Positions 22,101 through 29,945 of a stretch of DNA of 57,014 nucleotides are shown in pieces. The stretch is taken from contig JAIQCW010000247.1 in assembly GCA_020283715.1 (NCBI GenBank), positions 1 to 57,014 on the forward strand, given 5' to 3'. Numbering within the stretch: the first letter of the stretch is position 1; every line of letters begins with the position of its first letter. Below the pieces are notes generated by a model, which did not search any database, was not told the origin of the DNA, and saw nothing but the letters and a program-made list of their open reading frames with translations. Both the position numbers and the translations under genes were made by a program. Source of the stretch: Cytauxzoon felis (lineage: Eukaryota; Apicomplexa; Aconoidasida; Piroplasmida; Theileriidae).

Positions 22101-22381
22101 TTGCTATTTAAATCATTGACACTGTCTTCTAATAATGATAATTCCAATAATTTTATCAACTTCTCCAGTAATTTCGATGCTGATTGATTAGTTATCAGCT
22201 CAGGTACCTAAAATTATTGAAATAATAAGGAGTTGAAGTGTCATCAACAAACGTTAGCCTTGATCTGTGTCAAGACATTAGAGGAAAGTAGAAATTTATC
22301 ATTTGGTGTAGAGTCTTCTTGAGTTTCTAGGATTTTATCACGTAAATTACGTAGAAATTCGTTGGCCTCATTGGAATTCAT
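16148..22381 (-). CDS. NOP9/Pumilio-like RNA-binding repeat protein (six exons, two nested genes in intron 2)
   Basis: Exons are 22381-22253, 22207-21924, 17948-17839, 17801-17761, 17718-17313 and 16713-16148. All junctions are GT..AG and all phases fit, giving 511 residues. Helical repeats of Pumilio type are visible: KDIFASHFLQTLLQC, then LFELLYHNCGSHTLRSLI, LSENHLTNYIIQTIL, FSRVLQLLLD and NTNGAFVITSLF. The pattern (H..GSH.LR, N..ANFV-type) best fits NOP9, a nucleolar protein for 18S rRNA maturation; another PUF-domain protein is the alternative. Intron 2 (21923-17949, 3975 nt) contains two complete Tpr-like genes on the same strand. Intron 5 (17312-16714) holds modular repeats and one 240-bp element. 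The other introns are 36-45 nt. The start codon lies 122 bp from that of the divergent maspardin gene. Confidence 0.75.
16738..16850 (-). repeat. Modular repeat in NOP9-like intron 5
   Basis: The word CCACTCGAGGT, the cap GTCTTGCAGAC, the linker, the arm ending CGTAGATCGCTTCCAGG, then CCACTTGAGGT. It leads directly into the 240-bp element. Confidence 0.9.
16850..17100 (+). repeat. 240-bp dispersed intronic element, copy 1
   Basis: A non-coding element starting near CTCGGCGAGATAG, with the landmarks GATATCTCAATGAATATAAA, TCCTCTTCAATGAAGTATTG, GAGTTTCCCCAGAAAT and TTCAAATTTTGGAGGTAAAA. It is flanked by GAGGTTATAA and CCTCAAGTGG words. Other copies lie at about 23315, 29555 and 41725. Confidence 0.85.
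17100..17275 (+). repeat. Modular repeat cluster in NOP9-like intron 5
   Basis: The arm CCCGTAGCTGATCTCAGGG, the cap CCATGCAATGG, the words CCTCAGGTGG and CCTCAAGTGG, and a degraded GTCTTCAAGAC cap. It ends about 40 bp before the donor side of the flanking exon. Confidence 0.9.
18080..18143 (-). terminator. Conserved 3' block of Tpr-like gene (nested)
   Basis: Read on the minus strand it contains AATATTGGGCATCTGGGG and a TTACCCCAATAAACCC tail. It is a shorter version of the blocks at 13198, 15628 and 19895. Confidence 0.5.
18144..19730 (-). CDS. Tpr-like multispanning membrane protein, type A, nested in NOP9-like intron
   Basis: An intact 528-residue frame. Family landmarks in order: MFLTGFIMLTPHRIA, FHLPPSVVPLFIYKIHNPME, FFISGDDYGHLGQFYW, WWTMDQIFQL, MSLGTVYAFYPAITPYQLMD, GPGSGD, PYVLCLHIFITMIHFPDG, EILEIVGFSAAGKQ and a last helix ending MFVGDG. 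About ten hydrophobic segments are visible. The ATG at 19730 directly follows the shared upstream block. The whole gene lies within the second intron of the NOP9-like gene and is read in the same direction. It would need its own promoter, which the conserved block may provide. Closest relative: 11232-13163. The function is unknown. Confidence 0.8.
   Translation of the reverse strand: MPFETPVYLDTYKFKSGGDIPAAARHKIAMFLTGFIMLTPHRIAVLCAPHIVKRFHLPPSVVPLFIYKIHNPMELSSFVGTVIQVLLSALFTAIAENGDVKNNLAPQHNEGDAERSAFAFLKPTSGNSTYASGKREDAVITNCKRVASIICGWFMFFTSIFTFIFFISGDDYGHLGQFYWSVIIMAFANGIYSSFSFGVNVNAAIYAVGLPLSGFFTFVFNNCCKYLSNKYNWEDYDYTFVKLLIISTMLIQFITAAWWTMDQIFQLGNRYKKTPPLTANDGDAGSVIPNKQSIGELFGQPRGNADTSKNDKTKQAWSHWSPILMLSMSLGTVYAFYPAITPYQLMDVEDANNTDFYVQFISAIPTLVIGVLDEIDLGPGSGDGYNSKSNDPNDHGIITNKPLTNWYDDPRWNCFWIAAIPYVLCLHIFITMIHFPDGLIATFLHSRPRLLQAICVSFNFWQEILEIVGFSAAGKQSNPYGDVSGGNPTNKIAYNGHVGMVNNFLFLFTMAITMFVGDGYLKLNVNYQ
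19731..19795 (-). promoter_or_regulatory. Conserved upstream block of Tpr-like genes
   Basis: On the minus strand: AAATAACGGGGAGGGGGATA, then ATTTGTAATAATGAAGGGAT just before the ATG. It is homologous to the blocks at 11174, 13384 and 21562. Confidence 0.65.
19808..19870 (+). repeat. Single modular repeat unit between nested Tpr-like genes
   Basis: An arm with CTGATCTCAGGGAAGCGAAG and the linker GGAGGTAAATAAGAAGGCC. It is a truncated unit. Confidence 0.8.
19895..20010 (-). terminator. Conserved 3' block of Tpr-like gene (nested)
   Basis: On the minus strand: ATGTTGGGCATCTGGGG, CCCGATATTTTTATTATTTT and CCCCAGAATGC..GTGGGG. It is nearly collinear over about 100 bp with 15628-15733. Confidence 0.6.
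20047..21561 (-). CDS. Tpr-like multispanning membrane protein, type B, nested in NOP9-like intron
   Basis: An intact 504-residue frame with the family order: MFVTGFIMLTPHRIALSCSP, FHLPPDVVPLFIYKIHAPME, FILFKSGGDYGNFNYFFW, ACWTVDIGLDIY, LACSLGTVYAIYPGISPYQL, KIDLWISFTAAIPNFAVAIL, a CGPSGKHWY loop, PYLLCIYIFISLMHFPEG, ESVGFAGAGSQGT and a last helix ending MFTGD. It is the best reference in the window for aligning the degenerate chimeras. It lies in the same NOP9-like intron as the previous gene and is transcribed in the same direction. The function is unknown. Confidence 0.8.
   Translation of the reverse strand: MVGKQTWFGGQYKDNNTKESGIIADRTARKWMGRISMFVTGFIMLTPHRIALSCSPHLVKRFHLPPDVVPLFIYKIHAPMELSSFIGQLITNIIVWIVRAKTAPKWVFRGISIFFGWTLFFSGVLSFILFKSGGDYGNFNYFFWSIILMTLTNGWFSASTFKLEGFIASMYGAGLPASGFFTFFLHKICKWLSKRGAWEDFDHSIVMIQFWVTIITLGITTACWTVDIGLDIYDTETIADTQTPEGVTTISDTAIDFGDYSYRKKEDSNKGIGKLFKRQIIEVTANSLNSLTQNDTPKDTGHAAEWSPIFMLACSLGTVYAIYPGISPYQLVDPDVGKKIDLWISFTAAIPNFAVAILDIIDETGNVKCGPSGKHWYQGTTGAQKDYWLWHLFWLAFIPYLLCIYIFISLMHFPEGRVSRVINGNPIIIGIICNIFNFVQEWTESVGFAGAGSQGTRQKSDPSTGRIPETQSERGILNDFNDDIAAFNVLFMFTIMVTCMFTGD
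21562..21625 (-). promoter_or_regulatory. Conserved upstream block of Tpr-like genes
   Basis: On the minus strand: AAATAATGGGGAGTCATAAT, then TTGGAATAACATGGAAGGC and a purine-rich stretch before the ATG. It is the most diverged of the four copies. Confidence 0.6.
21655..21885 (+). repeat. Modular hairpin repeat cluster at the edge of NOP9-like intron 2
   Basis: The word CCACTTGAGGT, the cap GTCTTGCAGAC, the lock arm (TCTAAAGAG, CCCGGAGATCGTGG), the arm CTGGAAGCGATCTACGGGAG, the cap CCACGCCTAGTGG and the word CCTCAGGTGG. It lies about 40 bp from the donor of NOP9-like exon 2. Confidence 0.9.
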
Positions 22382-22503
22382 TAAAATTGGAGGGCGTTTG
22401 GAAAATAAAAAATGATCTGTCTATTTACACCATTTTTTTAGATTCAAAATTGGAATCTCTTAATTTTACAGAGAAAATGTATAAATTTTTTAAATAATTT
22501 GAA
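22382..22503. promoter_or_regulatory. Short divergent promoter region (NOP9-like / maspardin)
   Basis: Only 122 bp separate the two start codons of divergently transcribed conserved genes, so the promoter elements and both 5' UTRs must lie here or overlap. The sequence is AT-rich without a recognised motif. Confidence 0.5.
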
Positions 22504-25500
22504 ATGCCAATTTTAAAGAATAGGGAACCCAGTATGTTTTTTTCCTCTGAAATTCAATACTCACATCTCATCTTCTTATAGCGGTAGAAAGAGTCAATCC
22601 TATAAGATCAATCCAGGATGATTATATAAAATTCAAAAATAAAGTCGCTATTAAGCGTGTTTTTGATCCAATTAGTGAGTTAAATTGGACATATTATGAA
22701 AATGTCACCTATAAAATGAATGTCACAGAGGATAATGCTACAAATACACAATGCATTGTACTCCTCCATGGTATTTGTGGCACTGCCGGTTGTTATTTCT
22801 ATCTATTCAATAAACTTACAGAATTAGTTTGTCATCTTTTCATCCTTCAATATATAATATCATCTCAGGGCTATAGATGTATCTCTGCACAATATCCAGA
22901 ATATCTCACACCTTGTGAATGGATTGCAGGATTTCTACACTTTATAGAATTCCTAAACATCAAAAAACCAGCAGTATTCGCCAGCGATCTAGGAGGATTT
23001 CTACTACAACTATTCATCGAACGATATCCAGATACCATCAACTCAATCATACTCTGCAATTCTTACAGAAGGTAAGCAAATTCTAAAGGAAGAAACGAAT
23101 TAGATGCCCATCTAATGTCATAAATACTTCTATTTGACGTTCTACCTGAGGTCGTCCTGCATAGCATCTTCTATTTACATCACCTCGACTAGAGGACTTC
23201 CCCTGTCTTTCCACTAGCTGTTCCACTTGAGGTCTTCCACTCGCCGTTGTGGCTTTCCTTATTTACTTCCCCCTACGCTTCCCGTAGATCAGCTGCGGGT
23301 ATTCCACTTGAGGTCTGTTCTTCCGGGTTTTTCACTTCATCACTTTTACCTCCAAAATTTGATGGAAATCCTGAATTTCTGGGGAAACTCATGAAGATTG
23401 TGGAATGACTATTGGATTAATTTCTAATGTTAATATATCATTAAAGAGGAATTTGATGATCGTATTTATTTTACTAAACCTCACTTCATTCCATTATATA
23501 TTCATTGAGATATGTCCACAAACATAGATTTCGTCACTTTATCCTTATCTCACCGAGATTAGGTTTATAACCTCAAGTGGAACCTGGAAGCGATCTACGG
23601 GAGCTGGAGGGGGAGGTAAATAAGGAAAGCCTCCACGGCGAGTGGAGGACCTCAGGTGGAGCGTTCACTCTATTATTTTGTATGATTATTATATTTATAG
23701 GACGGATCCGTTTAGTAATTCTCCAGAGTTTCGTGAGTTGTATGGTAATTTGTATACGATATTACCACATATATTATTGAGGAATATATTTATTGATTCA
23801 TATATATGTCCATTACAATCGCAGAATGATGGTAAGATAGAATTGAGTGAACAATATGCAAGAGAATTTATGGCAAATGAATTAGATGAACTATCTGCTA
23901 ATGATTTGGGTAGTAGAATAACGTAAGTTACATTTCTACTAATCTTTTATTTCATTAAAACTTCAGCCTTCAATTAACAAACGAAATTGTTACTCGATCT
24001 GATCTTTCCGGATTTCAACAAAATCGCATTTTACTCATTGAAACTTTCAACAACACCATACCCGAAGAACTCAACGATGATATACGCAACTGGTATGTTT
24101 TACAAAACCAAAGAGGAATATAATGAATGAGATGTTGTCTACTCCACTTGAACTTCAATCCACCTCTCTTCCATTACATGGAGCTCTTCTATTTACCTCA
24201 CCCTTCGCTTCCCTGAAATCAGCTACGGGTAATCCGCTTTATGTCTTTAAGTATCTTCATGCAATTGAATAAGTGTCGAATGTAAAAGTACAAGAGAATG
24301 CCACATTTAAACCGGTGCATTATGGACTTGGGATCAATATGGCCTAATGGGTATTGGTGGTGGTCCTCCGACTATTGAAATTGATGCAAGTGTAACACCT
24401 ACTGATGCAACAGCTGGTAAAGAAGCTCTATATGGATCTGGAGCTAATCAAATTACAGTTGAAAGGAAGGATCCAGATCAGTCTACAGTACCAGATGGCT
24501 ACGTTAGATATAAGCATTCACTAAGTAGTGGTAATTTCACATTATCTTCAGTTAAACATAATGATCATGAATTAAATGGTATAGTACCTAGTAGTGGTCA
24601 AACTACGGGTGTTACGGCAGTTTATGTATATTACCATAAAACTGGAGATGAACAACATCAATTCCCATTGATTGTTTGTGTTAAGAGAAATACTTCGCCA
24701 AATCAGACTTATTATAAGAGGGGGAATACTTGGGATGGTAGTGATGCAACACTTAATCAAATAAATCCAGAAGATCCAAATAGCAGTACTACTCCTACTG
24801 GTCTCAATACACTTCAAGGTAGACTTGATGAGGTTAAAGCGAAATTTGAGGTTAAACTTGAACAGGATACCAATCCCACTGGATACATCGCGCGTCCTGG
24901 AAATCAAGACGCTGATAAAATTACTGTTTCACCAGTAACTGGTACTGGTTATAAAGGTTACAAACACAGTCTTCCTGCTGCTTCTAGTACTAAAAAGATA
25001 AACCGTATAACAATACACGGTCACATTACAGATGGAATTGATCAAACTGATATTGAAAATTTTTCATTTCAAAATAATGGAGGTATATTTGTATATTTTC
25101 CACTCAAAGATGGTAACCCTGAATTAGAAAAACCTCTGTTGATATGTTTATCTCCAAATGGTAATGCTACTGGAAACACTTGGTATGAACGTACGGGAAC
25201 ATATCCTTACACATGGAGCACTGCAAATGGTCTTGAAAGTACTGATGATCCAAATAGTATTAGCAGAAAAGTTGCAACTCAACTCGGTGATATTAAAAAT
25301 GCACTTAATACAGATACAGGTTTTCTTAAGCCATTGTATATTTTAAAATTGGATTACATCGCCAAGACTACTTCTCCCAATAATATCAAGTATATAAGTA
25401 AGAATGAAGTTATTACTGTTGAGAAGAAAACTAATTCAGATGATACCGATAAAGTTCCCTCAGGATATACAGCATATAAACATAGCAGTGCTAATACTAG

Positions 25501-28500
25501 TGCTATTAAAGTTAAATTTAAACATTTGGGTGTAGAACTTAAGGGAATACCTCATGAAAATGTAAATATCAGCAGTAGCTCTAATAATCAATTATGGGTG
25601 TATTATAAGCTAGAGGGTGGTAATCCTATCATCAATAAGCCATTATTAATATATGTTAAAGAGGGTGCTGATGATAAATGGTATCATAGAGGTATTCCAT
25701 GGAAACCGGCCACAAATGTTAAAGGAGATCCGAATGGTGGTACTACTCCTACTGGTCATGATACTGAACTTGATAAGATGGTTAGACAGGGTACTTTTAT
25801 GTAATTTATATTTTTTTTATGATATGAGCTAATGTTTGCGATTTTGTTTTGGCTATAATGGACATCTTAGAAGATAAAGGTCAGGGTCCCGGTGCTAAAT
25901 GGGTGGAAGATAATGGTGTAAAAAGACAATACTATCATTATGTATGGATTATGGGAGGTATCCCGTATTTGATTTGCCTTTACGTATTCTTCAGTACATT
26001 ACATTTGCTTAATTAACATTTTTACTGCTCTATTATTGACCATTGATCAATGTTGGAATATATTGGAGCCAACTTATTTTGGATTTAATATCGAAGGGAT
26101 CCTTCTGGCGGCTAATAATCAAAAAACAACAACAACAAACCTTGGACAGATTGATTACCAATACGGTACAGCTGAAGCAACTAAAAATACTGATGGTGAT
26201 ACCACAAAATATAGAGCTCCTGATGGTGCTACAGAAGTTACCGCCGAAGTTGATCTTGGTAAGAGATGGAATCTAGTTGTCGAGAAATTTAATGATACAG
26301 ATAATGGAGTTGCAGGAAAACTTGAACAAGCTAGAAATACTATTACAGATCCTCCTATTAAAGAACCTCTTTATATATCTATAGTCATGGCTGGATTATC
26401 ATTCTCTGGTATATTCATTGGGTTATTCATGGGGTGTTTCATAGAAAGTTTTAAATTATATCTATTTTTCGGTACTCTCTTTTCAATATTTACAACAACA
26501 TCCATTCTCTTTGGAGTTTTAAAGGCTAATGATGAGGATAAAGCTAATCTTAGGGATGTGGACATTAAAAAGGAACATTTAGAATATATTAATGTTGAAA
26601 AATACCATCAAGGGACAGATTTTCAAAATCTTGGTCGAGGTCAAGATGCCACTAGTGGTACTAGAACTGTAGACGCTAGTACATTCGACGGGACAAATAA
26701 AGTTTACTTTCAAATGACGACAACTGGGAGTAACCCTAATCCTCCTCAAGTACAAATTACAAAAGATATTAGTGCTCAAACATTAGGTATAGCAAAGGCT
26801 AATATTATTGCAGTTATTGGAATTTCTCATTGTTTAAAGTGAAGACGTTAAGGATTGAATTATATTTCCCTCCTTCAAATTATGGACGTGGAATGAAGTG
26901 GAGCAAATGGATGGAGGAGGTTAGGGTGGTATGTAGGATGAATTGAAATTGATATAAGTCAGACAGCTGGGCCGACTACTAGTGATTTCAGTTATTATTT
27001 TTCTGGAGGAGAGAAAATTCAAGTGCAGAAGGTAACAGTTAATAAAAATGATACTGGTGGTGAGAGTCAATCATGGAGATGCTATAAACATTCTAAGTCT
27101 TCTGGAACATTTAAGCTTAAAAAGATTACACATAGTGATCAAACTATGACTAGTCCTGCTAGTGTACAACCTCAATTGACTGCTGATATGAGTGCTAATT
27201 TTCCTAGTGTCACAGCTATATATGTTTATTATAAAAGTACCACGCAAATACATCAGCCCAGAGTTATATGTATTGATCAAGCAGGTGGGACTAGGAATTG
27301 GTATAGGGCTGGAAACAGTGAAAGTACATGGGCTGACGCAACCACCAATTTTGCTAGTAAAGATCCAACTAGTCTTAATGATACAGACCTTACTAAAGCC
27401 GCTGCTCAAAATATTAATATTACCCAAAGTCCCAATTATGTAATTAAATTAGATAAGAGGCCTAACAATACTGATATTAAATATAGAACTAAGGATACAA
27501 TTACTGTTACAAAGACGGAGCATGTTTCTAGTTCATCTAATAACAAAGTACCTGGAAATTATACAGCTTATATACATACAGTTAATATCACTGCCGGAAA
27601 CAAAATTATACTTCAACATAATGGCTTTACTTTAAAAGAAGTTGATGTAACTGAAGGACAGACTGTATCTAAAATCTTCGTATATTATAGCAATAGTGAT
27701 GAAAACTATGAATTCCCATTGATTGTTTGTGTTAAGAAATCAGATAGTCAGAAATATTACAAGCGGGGGAATGAATGGAAGGGTGACGATTTAACACTTA
27801 ATAAGATAAATCCAGAAAATCCAGATAGTGCTAAAAATGAACTTCAAACACTTCAAACTCACCTTGATGGGGTTAAAGCGAGATTTGATGTTAAGCTTGA
27901 GAAAACTAATGGTCAGACATACAAAGGACATCCTGGGGGTGATATTACTGTAGCAGAAGATACGACAATTGATGGTATACAGGTTACATTCATTCTCATG
28001 CTAGTGCCATGACAATAAATAGGATTACACATTACAGAATTCCAATCAGGGGTATTAAAGAATTGGATGAGAATCGTACTATCACTATTGAAGCTAATAA
28101 GAAAGTATGGGTATTTTATAAATCGGGTGATACAAATACACCCCTACTCTTATATTTTCAAAAGAGTGGTGGTACTGCTGCAAATCATTGGTATGGTAAG
28201 GGTAAGAAGTGGGAACACCATTCGAAACTGACTGTAGATGCATCAACTGGTCTTAATGTAAATAATAAGACTAAAATAAATCTAAGCTTGATGCTATATT
28301 AGAAATACAGGGTTAATTTATAACTTCAATATAACATTTATACTCTCGAAAATTAACCCTACACAACTTAAATTTACACGTATTCAATTGCAGTCATGGA
28401 TACAGTAGGTGACGGTAACACATTACGAGGCCCAGGTGGTGTTCCAGAATTCTATGGAAAGAATTGGGATCCTGAAGAAGGATACAACTGGTGGCACATA

Positions 28501-29285
28501 CAATTGCTATTCGCGATACCCTACATCTTGTGTATTTATCTCCTCACCCCAAATTTCATTGTACTTTAAATTTCATTAGCATCACATGTGCTCAAATACA
28601 TCCGAATAATGCAAGTACTTTCTTTAAAAGCCCTGAAAAATATGGAAAAATTGACTTTACTAAAGCTGCTGCCGCATTCAACGATGATACAGCGGCATTT
28701 AATCTCACTAACGTCAAGATCCCTATACAATATCTTTCCAACTACACTTCCACTCGCCGTGGTGGCTCTCCTATTTACTTATCTCTAAAGAGTAGAGCCA
28801 CTCCCAGAGATCGTGGCGAAGTGAGGATTGGACCTCGAGTGGAACCCGTAGCTGATCTCAGGGAAGCGGAGGGGGAGGTAAATAGAGAAGGCTCCACGGC
28901 GAGTGGGAAAATAGGTGGAGTAGAGAGTTGGATTGGACCTCGAGTGGAATAGACAACATTTTATTTGTGTGCTTTACTATGGTTAAATAAATGATAATAT
29001 AGGTATCCGAATGCGAAGTTGGCAACGATGAAATCGGGAGGTAATTTTCCGTATTTGACATGTCCGGATGAGATTGCGTTATTTATGCGCGTACATTTGA
29101 ACAATATGAGTATGGTGAATGATGAAGAGATTGTAAATGATGTTTTAAGATATGAATTATCATCACAACAAACATCAAATAGTGATGATAGTAGTAGTAT
29201 AACAAGTCATATAGATTATTTAATGAAGAAAACAAATAATATAAACTTAATAAATTATGAATCAGATGGTAGCGCCATCGGATGA
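22504..29285 (+). CDS. Maspardin (SPG21)-like alpha/beta-hydrolase-fold protein, six exons, 4.9 kb fifth intron
   Basis: Exons are 22504-22531, 22582-22826, 22869-23071, 23701-23922, 23967-24092 and 29003-29285. GT..AG borders and phases fit throughout, giving 368 residues. Maspardin landmarks: IVLLHGICGTAG, GYRCISAQYPEYL, the nucleophile-elbow region ASDLGGFLLQLF (Asp-Leu in place of a catalytic Ser, which fits a non-enzymatic member), IILCNSY and, encoded by the last exon, WYPNAKLATMKSGGNFPYL. Maspardin is a cytosolic/endosomal protein linked to trafficking. Exon 5 ends AACTG and exon 6 begins GTATCCG, restoring WYPNA. Intron 5 (24093-29002, 4910 nt) holds two Tpr/FAINT chimeras and repeats. 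Intron 3 (23072-23700) holds repeats and a 240-bp element. The 42-nt intron 2 is a multiple of three, so read-through would add 14 residues. Confidence 0.85.
23130..23318 (-). repeat. Modular repeat cluster in maspardin intron 3
   Basis: Boundary words, a degraded CTGC cap, the cap CCACTCGCCGTTGTGG, the arm CCCGTAGATCAGCTGCGGG and CCACTTGAGGT. It runs straight into the 240-bp element. Confidence 0.9.
23318..23578 (-). repeat. 240-bp dispersed intronic element, copy 2
   Basis: In reverse orientation relative to copy 1. Landmarks TTTTACCTCCAAAATTTGAT, ATTTCTGGGGAAACTC, TTCATTGAGATATGTCC and ATCTCACCGAGATTAGG, then the word CCTCAAGTGG. It lies in maspardin intron 3. Confidence 0.8.
23570..23665 (+). 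repeat. Modular repeat before maspardin exon 4
   Basis: The arm CCTGGAAGCGATCTACGGGA, the linker, the cap CCACGGCGAGTGG and the word CCTCAGGTGG. It ends about 35 bp before the exon 4 acceptor. Confidence 0.9.
24145..24240 (-). repeat. Modular repeat in maspardin intron 5
   Basis: A boundary-like word CCACTTGAACTT, the cap CCATTACATGG and an arm ending CCTGAAATCAGCTACGGG. It is slightly degraded and marks the left edge of the inserted Tpr/FAINT block. Confidence 0.85.
24315..26015 (+). pseudogene. Tpr/FAINT chimera block A nested in maspardin intron 5
   Basis: Coding begins in frame with TGALWTWDQYGLMG (about 24330), continues through three FAINT units (open 24347-25804, for example KPLLICLSPNGNATGNTWYE) and stops with TAA after RQGTF. 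A Tpr-like segment resumes in another frame at about 25840: VLAIMDILEDKGQGPGAKW, then IPYLICLYVFFSTLHLLN and a stop near 26014. Helices expected between the FAINT array and the GPG loop are absent. It has no own start codon near the expected N-terminus and no signal peptide. The long FAINT frame could be read if spliced, but I see no convincing junction. It is similar in order to 4313-6942. Confidence 0.65.
26016..26842 (+). pseudogene. Tpr-like transmembrane/loop block 2 nested in maspardin intron 5
   Basis: The frame reads NIFTALLLTIDQCWNILEP (from about 26017), a hydrophilic loop, SIVMAGLSFSGIFIGLFMGC and a second helix, then a loop and IIAVIGISHCLK before TGA. It is a close paralogue of 1885-2763, including about 60 bp beyond the stop. 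It lacks the family N-terminus. The expected W of the WTIDQ motif is L here. Confidence 0.6.
26860..28735 (+). pseudogene. Tpr/FAINT chimera block B nested in maspardin intron 5
   Basis: It starts with LWTWNEVEQMDGG, followed by a stop, then a FAINT frame from 27023 to 28012 and a second at 28009-28302. Three FAINT units are visible. A one-base shift near 27975 separates YTGYIHSHASAMTINRITHY from the upstream frame, and another shift lies near 28270. After a plausible intron (about 28311-28393, ending TTGCAG) the Tpr segment AVMDTVGDGNTLRGPGG and IPYILCIYLL follows, then AAFNDDTAAFNLT from the family C-terminus. The end is truncated by modules at about 28745. The multiple shifts indicate a pseudogene. 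Confidence 0.7.
28745..28955 (+). repeat. Modular repeat cluster in maspardin intron 5
   Basis: The cap CCACTCGCCGTGG, the lock arm (TCTAAAGAG, CCACTCCCAGAGATCGTGG), CCTCGAGTGG, the arm CCCGTAGCTGATCTCAGGG, the cap CCACGGCGAGTGG and CCTCGAGTGG. It truncates the Tpr C-terminus and ends about 50 bp before maspardin exon 6. Confidence 0.9.
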
Positions 29286-29464
29286 AAAGTAAATTTAATA
29301 TTATTAATTCTTATATTTCATAATCCTATTTATTAAACTCATACGACCATTATCCAACATCATCCTATCCTCAATTATACCACGAATATTCACATCACCC
29401 ATTATCGACTCACAATCAGGGCGCTTACTCGGATCCTATATATATATATTATATCCATCGAAGT

Positions 29465-29555
29465 ATAATCCAACTCTTCTTCCACTCGCCGTGGTGGCCT
29501 TCCTTATTTACTTCCCCCTCCGCTTCCCTGAGATCAGCTGCGGGTCCACCTGAGG
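29465..29555 (-). repeat. Modular repeat unit
   Basis: The cap CCACTCGCCGTGG, the linker, an arm ending CCTGAGATCAGCTGCGGG and CCACCTGAGGT. It adjoins the 240-bp element. Confidence 0.9.
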
Positions 29556-29800
29556 TTATAAATCTAATCTCGGCGAGATACGACTAAAGTGACGGAATTC
29601 ATGTTTGGAGGAATATCTCAATGAATATAAGTTGGAATTGAGTGAGGATGATAATACTAAATACAATCCTCAAATTCCTTTTCAATGAAGTATTGAGATG
29701 TATAATTCATTCAGTAGTAATTCAACAATCTTCATGAGTTTCCCCAGAAATGATGAAAATCCTTCAAAATTTGGGAGTAAAAATGAAGAAGTGATGGACC
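29555..29800 (+). repeat. 240-bp dispersed element, copy 3
   Basis: Landmarks ATCTCGGCGAGATACG, AATATCTCAATGAATATAAG, TTTTCAATGAAGTATTGAGA and GAGTTTCCCCAGAAATGATG. This is the only copy found outside an intron. Confidence 0.85.
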
Positions 29801-29920
29801 TCAAAGGGACCTGGAAGCGATCTACGGGAGCTGGAAGGGGAAGTAATTAGAGAGGCCACCACGCCTAGTGGAATGAAGAGTAGTACTGGACCTCAAGCGG
29901 AAAAGAGAAGGTAGATGATT
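29800..29920 (+). repeat. Modular repeat unit
   Basis: The arm CTGGAAGCGATCTACGGGAG, the cap CCACCACGCCTAGTGG and a degraded CCTCAAGCGG word, just beyond the 3' end of the kinase gene. Confidence 0.85.
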
Positions 29921-29945
29921 ATACTTCGAGTGTTATGGTATATTT

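Larger units (their letters stand above)
29286..29945. other. Intergenic region between convergent maspardin and IKS1-like genes
   Basis: No gene. It contains module units at 29465-29555 and 29800-29920 flanking the third 240-bp element. Confidence 0.65.
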
